Positions 1 to 8,175 are shown, counted from the stretch's first letter. The stretch: 13,131 nt of DNA from Synergistaceae bacterium (GCA_017447325.1 JAFSNU010000250.1:1-13131), one strand, 5' to 3'. Notes: generated from the letters alone by a model not told the origin. Translations and numbers: made by a program.

Positions 1-38
1 ATTAAAATTAATTTTAAATTTAAAATTTTATTAATTTA

Positions 39-824
39 TTAACGATACTTCGCAACGTCCGGAGCTTTCTTCTCTTTAAAAGCCGCACCGACTTCTTTGC
101 ACTCTTCAGTATTAAAATATAATCCAAGCGCAACGCCTGACATGCTCTGAATGCCGCCGCTAAATGCCGAGTCCGCGTTAAACGACGCTTTAATCGCCGC
201 AAGAGACGTCGGGCTCTTAGTAACGATCTTGTCAACCCAAGCGTCAGTCTCTTCAAGCAATTTATCCGGCTCGACAACTGCGTTAATTAATCCCATTGCC
301 AAGCACTCTTCAGCCGTGTATCTCTTGCACAAGAACCAAATCTCGCGGGCTCTCTTCTCGCCGACTATGCGGGCTAAATACGCGCTGCCGAACCCTGCAT
401 CAAAGCTTCCGACCATCGGGCCGACTTGACCGAATTTTGCCGTACTCGACGCGATAGTCAAGTCGCATACAACTTGCAGGACTTGTCCTCCGCCGATCGC
501 AAAGCCGTTCACCGCAGCTACAACCGGCTTGGGAATATTACGAATAGTATTTAATAACTCGCTGAATAAGCTCGGCATCGGTAATTTTTCAGCAGCGGGC
601 GCATCGTCGCTCACCGGCTCGGGAGTTCCGCCGACTGTAAAAGCTTTAGTTCCGGCAGCCGTTAATATCACCGCTCCGACTTCTTTATCAGCCCATGCGC
701 TCTGAAACGCAACGATAAGCTCGTGAAGCGTGCGGTTCGTGAACATGTTCATGTTATCAGGACGGTTAATAGTAATCTTAGCCCTGTTATTATATTTTTC
801 ATATAAAATATCCTGAAATTCCAT
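39..824 (-). CDS. Enoyl-CoA hydratase/isomerase (crotonase) family enzyme of the BadI/MenB type
   Basis: A 261-residue crotonase-fold protein. It most resembles 2-ketocyclohexanecarboxyl-CoA hydrolase (BadI, about 260 aa) and naphthoyl-CoA synthase (MenB), which open or close a ring next to a CoA thioester. Visible family blocks are IGGG at 110-113 (oxyanion loop), FGQVGP at 131-136, GSFDAGFG at 139-146, REIWFLCKRY at 160-169 and a late Tyr in GLYFNTEE (Y236), which matches the C-terminal Tyr of MenB. The start is taken at 824: AGGAG lies 10 nt upstream, and the protein then opens MEFQD like BadI. An ATG at 833 would sit only 1 nt from AGGAG. An oddity is VGGTPEP at 64-70, where BadI/MenB have a GGDQ block. 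It lies 42 nt downstream of the thiolase stop and is the last gene in view of the set. The fold and subfamily are seen; ring hydrolysis is inferred. A plain hydratase or isomerase remains possible. Confidence 0.85.
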   Translation of the reverse strand: MEFQDILYEKYNNRAKITINRPDNMNMFTNRTLHELIVAFQSAWADKEVGAVILTAAGTKAFTVGGTPEPVSDDAPAAEKLPMPSLFSELLNTIRNIPKPVVAAVNGFAIGGGQVLQVVCDLTIASSTAKFGQVGPMVGSFDAGFGSAYLARIVGEKRAREIWFLCKRYTAEECLAMGLINAVVEPDKLLEETDAWVDKIVTKSPTSLAAIKASFNADSAFSGGIQSMSGVALGLYFNTEECKEVGAAFKEKKAPDVAKYR

Positions 825-866
825 TTCAATCATGCTCCTAATTTAAATTTAAAATTTTTAATTAAC

Positions 867-2108
867 TTACTTTTCAACTTTAATAATAAATGCTTCGCTC
901 TCTCCGACACCGCCGCAGATAGTGCAAAGTCCGTAGCCGCCGCCGCGTCTCTTCAATTCGTAAGCCATTGTCATGACCAAACGTCCGCCGGTTGCGCCCG
1001 TAGGATGTCCGATTGCTACAGCTCCGCCGTTCGCGTTCGTCTTCGCCCTAATATCTTCAAGCAACTTAGGATCAGCCATTTTGATTAAGTCAGGCGTGGG
1101 CTCAAGTTTAGTTTTATTAGGATCTTTAATCGCCATGTAAATAGTCGAAGCTATCGGCATGACTGCAAACGCCTCGTTAATCTCGATAACATCCATCTGT
1201 TCAATGCTTAATCCCGCGTTCTTTAACGCGTTCTCAGCTGCGAAAGCCGGAATAGTTGCGATAAACTTGGGATGACCTGACGCCATTCCGTGAGATATTA
1301 TCTCAGCTAAAGGCTTAACGCCGCGTCTCTTGACCTCGCTCTCACTCATTAATAACACCGCGCTTGCTCCAGTGTTAAGTCCCGGTGCGTTGCCGGCCGT
1401 GACAGTCGGACTCTGATTAACTGTCTTTAACTTCGCAAGGCCTTCAAGCGTCGTGTCAGGTCTCGGAGCTTGATCAACGTCTATAACTATATCGCCTTTC
1501 TTTTCATGCACCGTGTACGGGATAATTTCGTCCTTAAACTTTCCGGCCTTAAACGCTTCCTGATAAAGCATCTGGCTGCGATACGCCCACTTGTCCTGCT
1601 CTTCTCTAGAAATTCCAAGCTGCAGCGCAACATCTCCGGCCTGCTTTGCTCTCGGCTCATGAGTATAAGGGCATGATACGATCATAATATCTTTCAGCGT
1701 CACGTCGCCCATTCTCTTGCCCCAGCGCATGTCCTCCAAGAAATAAGGCACGTTGCTCATGTTCTCAGAACCGCCGCCGATAGTAATATTCGCCTCGCCG
1801 ACGAGTATAGAACGTCTTGCCATTTCGATTGCTATCATTGACGAGCAGCAAGCTCTGTCGCAAGTCGCTGAATTGGCTTCAGGAGGCATACCGGCCTCAA
1901 GCGTGATTTGCCTTGCTATAGATCTATTTGACGTGGGCATGTTAATGCCGATATAAGTCTCCGGCACTTCGTCAGGCGCAACTTTAGCACGCGACAAAAC
2001 TTCTTTCACGACATGAGCGCCAAGCTTGACCGTGCTTTCACTGCGCATAGGCCCGCCGAATTTGTCAAACGCAGTTCTCGCCGCCGAGACAATAAATACT
2101 CTTTCCAT
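867..2108 (-). CDS. Thiolase family protein (acetyl-CoA acetyltransferase-like)
   Basis: A 413-residue thiolase, slightly longer than the usual 390-400. It should catalyse CoA-dependent cleavage of a 3-ketoacyl-CoA, or the reverse condensation. The nucleophile lies in DRACCSSM (C87). The other active-site blocks are NEAFA (N311-A315), GGAVAIGHPTG with H368, and the C-terminal Cys in CTICGG (C398). About 20 extra residues lie between NEAFA and the GHP block (roughly 325-355). The start is set at 2108, where AAGGAGG stands 9 nt upstream and the protein begins MERVFIVSAART, a standard thiolase opening. An ATG at 2132 is possible but lies upstream of that Shine-Dalgarno site. The gene has a 148-nt leader with a strong inverted repeat. 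It sits between the class III CoA-transferase and the BadI-like crotonase, which fits the terminal thiolysis step of a CoA pathway. Confidence 0.92.
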   Translation of the reverse strand: MERVFIVSAARTAFDKFGGPMRSESTVKLGAHVVKEVLSRAKVAPDEVPETYIGINMPTSNRSIARQITLEAGMPPEANSATCDRACCSSMIAIEMARRSILVGEANITIGGGSENMSNVPYFLEDMRWGKRMGDVTLKDIMIVSCPYTHEPRAKQAGDVALQLGISREEQDKWAYRSQMLYQEAFKAGKFKDEIIPYTVHEKKGDIVIDVDQAPRPDTTLEGLAKLKTVNQSPTVTAGNAPGLNTGASAVLLMSESEVKRRGVKPLAEIISHGMASGHPKFIATIPAFAAENALKNAGLSIEQMDVIEINEAFAVMPIASTIYMAIKDPNKTKLEPTPDLIKMADPKLLEDIRAKTNANGGAVAIGHPTGATGGRLVMTMAYELKRRGGGYGLCTICGGVGESEAFIIKVEK

Positions 2109-2143
2109 TTCAAAATTCCTCCTTATTTTCAAGCCTCTTATAC

Positions 2144-2212
2144 CGGGGAGATTAATTAGAGTTGACGATAGGACAATGACATGTGATTATATTAAGCAAA
2201 ATAATCTCCCCG
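2144..2212. repeat. Perfect 11-bp inverted repeat enclosing a 47-nt loop in the thiolase leader
   Basis: Arms CGGGGAGATTA (2144-2154) and TAATCTCCCCG (2202-2212) are exact reverse complements, 47 nt apart. The segment lies in the 148-nt gap upstream of the thiolase start. Neither side carries a T run, so it is not a normal intrinsic terminator. Its base mix is much richer in G and C than the A/T-only sequence beside it (about 2222-2256). It may be a structured 5' leader, a regulator site, or the remnant of a small inverted-repeat element: ATAC abuts the left arm and recurs 1 nt beyond the right arm. No known riboswitch class was recognised. Confidence 0.6.
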
Positions 2213-2256
2213 AATACAAGCGGCAAATTTTATTTAATTTTTAATTTTAAATTTAA

Positions 2257-3468
2257 TTAAATAGTCTTGCTGTCGCGCAGCTCTTTAATTCTCGCGTCAG
2301 AATAGCCTAAATCCTTTAATATATTTTCAGTGTCCGCGCCCAAGTTCGGCAGCGGCCCATAGACCGGCTCGTGATCTTCCATTTTAATCGGCGAGCCGAC
2401 CATCTTTAACTTGCCGACAATCGGATCAGGCACTTCGATTAATAAATCGCGCTTCGCGATATGCGGGCAGTGCGCAACTTCTTCCGCGTTCTGAATCGGT
2501 CCGCACGGCAGACCGGCGGCCATAAACGTCTCGCACGCTTCGATTTTAGTCTTATCTTTCAGCCAGTCGTTAATAATCGGTCTAATCAAAGTCTCCATGT
2601 GCGCCGCGCGTCCCGGGCCGGACTGAATATCAGGATTTTCAAGCAGCTCTAAATGATCTATAGCCGTCAAGAATTTTTTCCACATTGACTCGGTCGTGAC
2701 TATAAGCGCGATATGTCCGTCCTTGCAGGCAAAAGGTCCCCAAGGCGCGATTAATTTATCAGGGCCTCTATTAGTGACTTTGCCCGTAAAGCCGTAAATA
2801 TTATGCGAACGCTCAGCAAGCGCGATCATGCAGTCATACATGGCTAAATCAAAATACTCGCCCTTGCCGGTCTTTAACACGTTTACATAGCCAAGCATCG
2901 CCGCATACGCCGCATATACTCCAGTTCCGGAGTCGCCAAGCGCAAAGCCGAGCCAAGTCGGCGCTCCGTTGGGATCGTTGCCGCAGGTGTACATCTGGCC
3001 GGACATTGCCTGAGCGATAATATCAAACGCAAGACGTTTCGAGTAAGGCCCTTCGTACTTTTTAGATCTGCCGAAGCCGCTTATCGCAACGTAAACTATT
3101 TTGGGATTTTTAGCTCTTACTTTATCCCACGTGAAGCCTAATTTTTCCATTAAGCCAGGCTTAATATTATCGATTACTATATCGACTTTCTCGATTAAGT
3201 CCCACAAAACTTTCTGGCCGTCGGGCGAACTCATGTCAAGCGTCAGGCTCTTTTTGTTTCTGTTCCAACGCGCGAAATATCCGCTCTGTGTCTCGCCGGT
3301 CTCGTCATTCTTCAAAATCGGCGCCATCTCGCGGCCTGTGTCTCCCATGCCCGGGCGTTCGATTTTAATAATCTCCGCGCCCATGTCCGCAAGCATCATC
3401 GTTGCAGTCGGCCCAGCGACCTGCTGCTCAATGCCCAGTACTTTTACTCCGTCTAAAATTCCTTTCAT
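2257..3468 (-). CDS. CaiB/BaiF (class III) CoA-transferase
   Basis: A 403-residue protein of the CaiB/BaiF/formyl-CoA transferase family, which moves CoA between carboxylic acids through an aspartyl intermediate. The N-terminal block LADMGAEIIKIERPGMGD (about 26-43) is typical. Other landmarks are NRNKKSLTLDM (about 69-79), SGFG (about 130-133) and GDSGTG with the catalytic Asp at residue 179. The C-terminal AAGLPCGPIQNAEE is also typical. The length is normal. The start is taken at 3468 (MKGILDG), 12 nt after AGGGG; an ATG at 3480 directly abuts that AGGGG. It lies 28 nt after the B12-binding subunit. In this setting it could load CoA onto the pathway acid from a downstream acyl-CoA, or exchange CoA after rearrangement. 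Substrates cannot be told from sequence. BaiF and benzylsuccinate CoA-transferase are family relatives. Confidence 0.93.
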   Translation of the reverse strand: MKGILDGVKVLGIEQQVAGPTATMMLADMGAEIIKIERPGMGDTGREMAPILKNDETGETQSGYFARWNRNKKSLTLDMSSPDGQKVLWDLIEKVDIVIDNIKPGLMEKLGFTWDKVRAKNPKIVYVAISGFGRSKKYEGPYSKRLAFDIIAQAMSGQMYTCGNDPNGAPTWLGFALGDSGTGVYAAYAAMLGYVNVLKTGKGEYFDLAMYDCMIALAERSHNIYGFTGKVTNRGPDKLIAPWGPFACKDGHIALIVTTESMWKKFLTAIDHLELLENPDIQSGPGRAAHMETLIRPIINDWLKDKTKIEACETFMAAGLPCGPIQNAEEVAHCPHIAKRDLLIEVPDPIVGKLKMVGSPIKMEDHEPVYGPLPNLGADTENILKDLGYSDARIKELRDSKTI

Positions 3469-3496
3469 TATATATAACATCCCCTAATAAATTAAA

Positions 3497-3943
3497 TTAA
3501 ATATTAGAACTTTTAGCCGCCATGCTGTCGCCCATGTCTTCAATCATCTTGCCCGCGTGCATGGCCGCAAACTGCTCAAACGCAAAATTAGTAACGTCGT
3601 CAAGGCGAGTACCCGGACCGAACACGCCGCTCACGCCCTTTTCCTTCAGCCCCGGTATGTCCTGCTGGGGAATTATCCCGCCTAATATATAGACAACGTC
3701 ATCAATTCCCTTTTCTTTGACTTTATCAATAACTTTCGGCACAAGCGTGTTATGCGCTCCTGATAATAAGCTAATGCCTACAACATCAATTTTCTCTTTC
3801 TCGACTATTTCAGCTATCTCGTCCGGCGTGGCCTGAAGTCCCGTGTAAATTACTTCAGCTCCGGCGTCCTGAAACGCGCGGGCAACGACTTTTGCGCCTC
3901 TATCGTGACCGTCAAGCCCGGGCTTTGAAATTAAAACTTTCAT
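3497..3943 (-). CDS. Cobalamin-binding small subunit of a methylmalonyl-CoA-mutase-type enzyme
   Basis: A 148-residue stand-alone B12-binding domain. It shows D11-G-H13-D-R-G16, the DxHxxG signature whose His replaces dimethylbenzimidazole as lower cobalt ligand. SLLSG at 58-62 and GGIIP at 88-92 complete the nucleotide-loop binding pattern. Length and order match the small subunits of split acyl-CoA mutases (methylmalonyl-, isobutyryl-, 2-hydroxyisobutyryl-CoA mutase). The last 20 or so residues (AAMHAGKMIEDMGDSMAAKSSNI region) form a polar tail. The ATG at 3943 is preceded by GAGGAA with 9 nt spacing. It lies 43 nt downstream of the large subunit stop, so the two are almost certainly co-transcribed and form one holoenzyme. 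All key B12 residues are intact, which argues for an active cofactor domain. Confidence 0.95.
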   Translation of the reverse strand: MKVLISKPGLDGHDRGAKVVARAFQDAGAEVIYTGLQATPDEIAEIVEKEKIDVVGISLLSGAHNTLVPKVIDKVKEKGIDDVVYILGGIIPQQDIPGLKEKGVSGVFGPGTRLDDVTNFAFEQFAAMHAGKMIEDMGDSMAAKSSNI

Positions 3944-3986
3944 AATTATAAATTCCTCGTTTAATTAATAATTCAAAATTAATAAA

Positions 3987-5591
3987 TTAAAAAATTCTCA
4001 TCGGCGTATATTTACCGTAAACGCCTTTTAACACTTCGCAGATCTCGCCCAAAGTCGCGTACGCACTCACGGCCTCGATCATATAGTCGCCTAAATTCTC
4101 GTCAGCTCTCGCGGCGCGTTCAATCTCGCTCAATGCGCGTTTAACTCTCTCATTATCGCGCGTTGCTTTAAGCTTATTAAGCTTTTCAGTCTGCTTAATT
4201 CTAACTTCGTCCGACACTGTGAATTTAGCCGGTTCAATCGGCTTGCCGTCAGTAAATCTATTCACGCCGACAACGATACGCTCGCCGTCGTCAACACTGC
4301 GCTGATATTTATATGCATTGTCAGCAAGCATTCTCTGCTGGAATCCCTCTTCAATGCACTTCATCGCGCCGCCTTTGCTCTCAATCTTATTAAGCAATTC
4401 TAAAACATCCTGCTCGATCTTATTAGTAAGAGCTTCGACAGCATAAGACCCGCCCAGCGGATCGACCGTCTCGGTCAAGCCGGACTCATAGCCTACTATC
4501 TGCTGAGTTCTTAACGAAACAGTCACGGCCTCTTGTGTCGGCAGCGAGATAGCCTCGTCGTACGAACTTGCATGAAATGTCTGAATGCCGCCTGCCGCCG
4601 CCGCCATTGTCTGCATTGTAACTCTAACAATATTATTCATTGGCTGCTCCGCCGTCAAAGCCGAGCCGCTCGTGAACGCGAAAATTTTTAATCTCTGAGG
4701 CTCTTCGTCCTTAATTCCGTAACGCTCTTTCATTACTCTTGCAAATAAACGCCTTGCCGCTCTGTACTTCGCAACTTCTTCAAGAAAATCAAGCTGCGCG
4801 CCCAAGAAGAAATAGCTGTTGCGAGTTGCCGCGACTATATCAACGCCGCGTTTAACAGCCGTATCAAAATATTCAATCATATCTGCAAGCGTGAACGCAA
4901 GCTCCATTGAAGCCGTAGCTCCGGCATCTCTAATATGATAGCCTGATACTGCAATCGGCGTCCAGTTCGGCAAGTGCTTTCCGCAGTACTCTAATACGTC
5001 AACGCTTAACTTAACGCCTGCCGCCGGAGGGAATATATACGTCCCGCGGCACATGTACTCTTTTAAAATATCATTCTGCAGGAAAAATCCTATTGAATTA
5101 GGATCAATATTATTCTTGCGGGCAAACGCAACGTAAAACGCAAGCATGATTATAGAATTTGCATTTGCCGTAGTTCTAATCTGCCTGACTTTCTCAAACG
5201 GAATGCCCTTAAACAACGCCTCTATATCTGCAAGACTGTCAATCGCAACGCCGACCTTGCCGACCTCGCCCTCCGACATCGCATTATCAGAGTCATAGCC
5301 CATTTGAGTGGGCAAGTCCAACGCGACCGAGAAGCCCGTTCCGCCTTGCTCTATAATATATCTAAATCTCCTGTTCGCCTCTTCAGCCGAAGCGAAGCCC
5401 GCGTACTGTCCCATTGTCCATAATTTTCCGTCACGGTACATCTCTTCACGAATGCCGCGCGTGAACGGATAATGCCCGGGCTCGCCGAGCATCTTTTCAG
5501 GCTCAAAGCCTTTTAAGTCCTCGGGCGTGTAAACTCTTTTCAGCTCATAGCCCGATAAAGTTGTGTGTTTCCTTGCTTTTTCCTCTGCCAT
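3987..5591 (-). CDS. Methylmalonyl-CoA-mutase-like large (substrate-binding) subunit, divergent active site
   Basis: A 534-residue TIM-barrel subunit of an adenosylcobalamin-dependent acyl-CoA mutase. It lacks the B12 domain, which is the next gene. Compared with my recollection of Propionibacterium methylmalonyl-CoA mutase, it keeps Tyr89 (Y63 in QYAGF), Arg207 (R182 in CRGTYIFPP), His244 (H219 in SGYHIRDAG), Gln197 (Q172 in QNDILKE) and Glu370 (E346). Tyr89 and Arg207 normally read the free carboxylate of methylmalonyl-CoA. It differs at Arg87 (G61), Asn366 (S342 in HASSYDEA) and in the block around Arg326/His328/Gln330, which reads KIFAFTSG (302-309). A TTANANS stretch (140-146) replaces the usual TMNGA-like block. 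The ATG at 5591 has only a weak, distant AAGGA. It lies 19 nt after the CoA-transferase gene. The family is certain; methylmalonyl-CoA as substrate is not. No MeaB or epimerase gene is nearby. Confidence 0.93.
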   Translation of the reverse strand: MAEEKARKHTTLSGYELKRVYTPEDLKGFEPEKMLGEPGHYPFTRGIREEMYRDGKLWTMGQYAGFASAEEANRRFRYIIEQGGTGFSVALDLPTQMGYDSDNAMSEGEVGKVGVAIDSLADIEALFKGIPFEKVRQIRTTANANSIIMLAFYVAFARKNNIDPNSIGFFLQNDILKEYMCRGTYIFPPAAGVKLSVDVLEYCGKHLPNWTPIAVSGYHIRDAGATASMELAFTLADMIEYFDTAVKRGVDIVAATRNSYFFLGAQLDFLEEVAKYRAARRLFARVMKERYGIKDEEPQRLKIFAFTSGSALTAEQPMNNIVRVTMQTMAAAAGGIQTFHASSYDEAISLPTQEAVTVSLRTQQIVGYESGLTETVDPLGGSYAVEALTNKIEQDVLELLNKIESKGGAMKCIEEGFQQRMLADNAYKYQRSVDDGERIVVGVNRFTDGKPIEPAKFTVSDEVRIKQTEKLNKLKATRDNERVKRALSEIERAARADENLGDYMIEAVSAYATLGEICEVLKGVYGKYTPMRIF

Positions 5592-5610
5592 AATAAATAA
5601 TTTCCAATCC

Positions 5611-7191
5611 TTAAAATTTTAAATTCATCTTTTCAGCCCTAAAAATTCTCTCGTCCATGAGCTTTAACTCAGGCGAAATTTTAGGCTTAAATTCCATATT
5701 TAACAAAATATCGCGCTCTAAGTCTATGCCAGGCGCAATCTCGATTAACTCAACGCCGCAATTAAGCTTAAACACCGCGCGTTCAGTTATATAAATAATA
5801 TATTGATTATTAATCAACGCGTTTTCGCCGGCAAAAGTTATTTGCTCAACGCGTTTCTTAAATTTTTTATTTAGTCCCTCGCGCAAAATTTTAATTTTTC
5901 CGTCTCCAATTTCGCACTCGAGACCATTAGCCGTGAACGTTCCCATAAAGCAAATTTTCTTAGTATTTTGAGTTATGTCAATAAAGCCGCCCGGCCCCAT
6001 GCAACGCGTTCCGAACTTCGACACGTTCACATTGCCAAGCCCGTCAATCTCCGCCGCGCCTAAAACAGCCATATCTAAAGCACCGCCGTCGTACAAATCA
6101 AAATTATCAGCAACTTGATATACAGCTTCAGGATTAGCCGCAGCCCCGAAGCCTACGCCCTGAAGCGGCACGCCTCCGAATAATCCCGTCTCAACCGAAA
6201 GAGTTATTTTATCAGCCAAGCCCTCTTCGTTGGCAACGCTCGCCACTGCGTCAGGCATTCCTATTCCTAAATTTATTAAAGCATTTTGCTTTAACTCCAT
6301 TGCTCCGCGCCGCCCGCAGACTTTACGCGGATTTAAACTCATAGGCTTTAATTTGCTTAAATTAATTTTAATATCGCCCGTTAGCTCAGGCCGATATTCA
6401 TAATTTTTATTGCCGTAACACTGCACATGCAATTTATCATGCAAATTAGCAGGCACTTTAACTATATAATCAACTATATTACCCTGAACGTGAATATTAC
6501 GGGGATGCAAATCGCCGCGCTTCACTATGTCCAAAACTTGAACTATCACAATTCCGCCGTGATTATGCGTTGCCGCCGCCATGCTCTGCTGTTCGCTCAA
6601 AAACGGCTCGCGCTCAAGCGAAATATTTCCGGCCTCATCTGCAAAGCTTCCGCGAATTATACAGGCGTCAAGCTTAAACGCGTTATAAAATAAATATTCT
6701 TTATTATTTATATTTATTAAATCTACAGGCTTAAACTTAAAAAATTTTTTCGCAAGCTCATTCATATAGCAGCCTTCAAGCCTTGGATCAACGAAAGTGT
6801 TAAGCCCAACATGCGACACAACGCCGGGATTTCCTGCCGCAACAGCCTTTAAAACTTGCGAGTAAACGCCAAGCGGCACGCACACTCCGGCAATTTTATT
6901 TTCGGCAATGCCGCGCCCTATAGCCGGAGACATCCCGACATGACCTGCGTACATGCCTCCAACTAACCCAGACGCTCGAATAATGCTGAAGCCCATGCCC
7001 TCTTCGTTCAAATCGCCCGGCGCAATTCCGGCAACTACTAATATATTACGCGGCGAATTTTCTAATTTATAACGTTCGGCAATCGCAGTTAAAATATATT
7101 CAGGCGTTGAACAGCCGCCCGAGCCGCCGATGCCCGTTACAAAATTATCCTGAATTAAGCCTGCTGCTTCTTGTGCAGTGATTACCTGCAT
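5611..7191 (-). CDS. Fused acyl-CoA:acetate/3-ketoacid CoA-transferase (class I)
   Basis: A 526-residue protein with both halves of a class I CoA-transferase in one chain, the length of propionate CoA-transferase and related enzymes. The N-terminal half has a glycine-rich loop GIGGSGG (20-26) and PLGVYSQVLKAVAAG (106-120). The C-terminal half has LGIGMP (308-313) and the catalytic glutamate E334 in SVETGLFGG. GPGGFIDITQ follows. The enzyme swaps CoA between a short-chain acyl-CoA and a carboxylate through a glutamyl-CoA intermediate, which would activate the pathway acid without ATP. The gene begins only 12 nt after the permease stop. That gap is A/T only and has no Shine-Dalgarno sequence, so initiation is likely coupled to permease translation or SD-independent. 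The C-terminus (about 515-526) is Lys-rich and not conserved in relatives I know. Confidence 0.92.
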   Translation of the reverse strand: MQVITAQEAAGLIQDNFVTGIGGSGGCSTPEYILTAIAERYKLENSPRNILVVAGIAPGDLNEEGMGFSIIRASGLVGGMYAGHVGMSPAIGRGIAENKIAGVCVPLGVYSQVLKAVAAGNPGVVSHVGLNTFVDPRLEGCYMNELAKKFFKFKPVDLININNKEYLFYNAFKLDACIIRGSFADEAGNISLEREPFLSEQQSMAAATHNHGGIVIVQVLDIVKRGDLHPRNIHVQGNIVDYIVKVPANLHDKLHVQCYGNKNYEYRPELTGDIKINLSKLKPMSLNPRKVCGRRGAMELKQNALINLGIGMPDAVASVANEEGLADKITLSVETGLFGGVPLQGVGFGAAANPEAVYQVADNFDLYDGGALDMAVLGAAEIDGLGNVNVSKFGTRCMGPGGFIDITQNTKKICFMGTFTANGLECEIGDGKIKILREGLNKKFKKRVEQITFAGENALINNQYIIYITERAVFKLNCGVELIEIAPGIDLERDILLNMEFKPKISPELKLMDERIFRAEKMNLKF

Positions 7192-7203
7192 TTTAATTTT
7201 AAT

Positions 7204-8157
7204 TTAATTTGCGCTCTCGTCTTTCTTTGGCGCAAGTGCTTTAGCAATAAACGGGAAGACTATAGCGACTATAATCATCGCTAAAGTTATCTGCGGCGTC
7301 GCTGACTTCGCAATTTCAGCATACTCCGGCACGTTCGGCATTGAACGGGCAATAAACGCCGGAGAAGCTATCGCAATTCCGCCGATTGTAGATATAGCAG
7401 TCGCAGCATAGCCGGGACGTCTCAAAATTAATTTGTCCGTCAAAATCATAATCGGCAGCAAGACTAAAGACAAGCATGCAAGCAGCACTCCGCCCACGCC
7501 CGATTTAGCAGCCTCGATTAAGTTAAGCCCCGCGCCTAAGCTGAAGCCTAAGAAAAATAAAGTAATTCCTGAAGCCGGAGCAAGCATCTTCTGCATATTT
7601 TCGTCAAGATTGCCGACTATAATTCCAAGCGCAAACGGGATTAAAGTTCCTAAAACTACCATGACGTTAAAATGTCCGCCGGCCAAGTCTATTAATATTA
7701 AAGGCGTCGTCGGCACGGCTATAATATTCATAATTCCAACTGCCGCCTTGTCTATATTATCGCCGAAGTTATTCATCAAGCCCATATAAATTCCCGGGTT
7801 GCAGCTTGAAGCGATAATAACAAGCGCCATCGTCGAGATGCCCCAGACTGAGCCGGTCGCACCCAAAAGTTTTACGGCGATTACAGCGACAGCATAGCCG
7901 ATTAATAAGCGCATTACAGTCAAAACTCCGCCGCGTGCAAGTGCTATGCCAAGCTGATTTAATTTAAGCTGACTTCCTGATACGAACAACAACATGCCTA
8001 TTACTACAAGCGCGCCGTTTGCAAATATTCCGGTTGACGGAGTCGCCATGCCGGTAATAGTCCAGAAGCCGGGCCATATAGTATTAATAATCGCAGTGAA
8101 GCACATGGGAATTAAAATAATTCCGCCGGGGACTTTCTTTATTAACTTAGAGATCAT
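7204..8157 (-). CDS. 2-keto-3-deoxygluconate permease (KdgT) family transporter
   Basis: A 317-residue integral membrane protein with about ten hydrophobic segments, at roughly 10-30, 44-62, 75-98, 104-120, 137-158, 163-181, 195-214, 221-240, 251-270 and 288-308. The opening KVPGGIILIP...INTIWPG is the KdgT family signature and length is normal. The family carries 2-keto-3-deoxygluconate by proton symport. Members sitting in other catabolic operons probably carry other organic acids. No sugar-acid gene (KDG kinase, aldolase) is near, so import of the acid degraded by this cluster is a fair inference. The ATG at 8157 has GGAGG 11 nt upstream. This is the first gene after the terminator at 8219-8251, so a promoter is expected between 8158 and 8218. 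That stretch is A/T-rich and gave no convincing -35/-10 pair. Confidence 0.9.
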   Translation of the reverse strand: MISKLIKKVPGGIILIPMCFTAIINTIWPGFWTITGMATPSTGIFANGALVVIGMLLFVSGSQLKLNQLGIALARGGVLTVMRLLIGYAVAVIAVKLLGATGSVWGISTMALVIIASSCNPGIYMGLMNNFGDNIDKAAVGIMNIIAVPTTPLILIDLAGGHFNVMVVLGTLIPFALGIIVGNLDENMQKMLAPASGITLFFLGFSLGAGLNLIEAAKSGVGGVLLACLSLVLLPIMILTDKLILRRPGYAATAISTIGGIAIASPAFIARSMPNVPEYAEIAKSATPQITLAMIIVAIVFPFIAKALAPKKDESAN

Positions 8158-8175
8158 TTATAAGCAAGCCTCCAT

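Noticed and set aside
151..429. Plus-strand and alternate-frame open stretches inside the minus-strand genes (for example 151-429, 3101-3487, 7433-7789)
   Set aside because: They mirror strong coding frames on the other strand, show no recognisable motifs and overlap confidently assigned genes.
3497..5591. Annotation of the two mutase genes as ordinary mutAB for propionate metabolism
   Set aside because: Active-site substitutions and the missing MeaB/epimerase neighbours make the specific call unsafe, so only the family is named.
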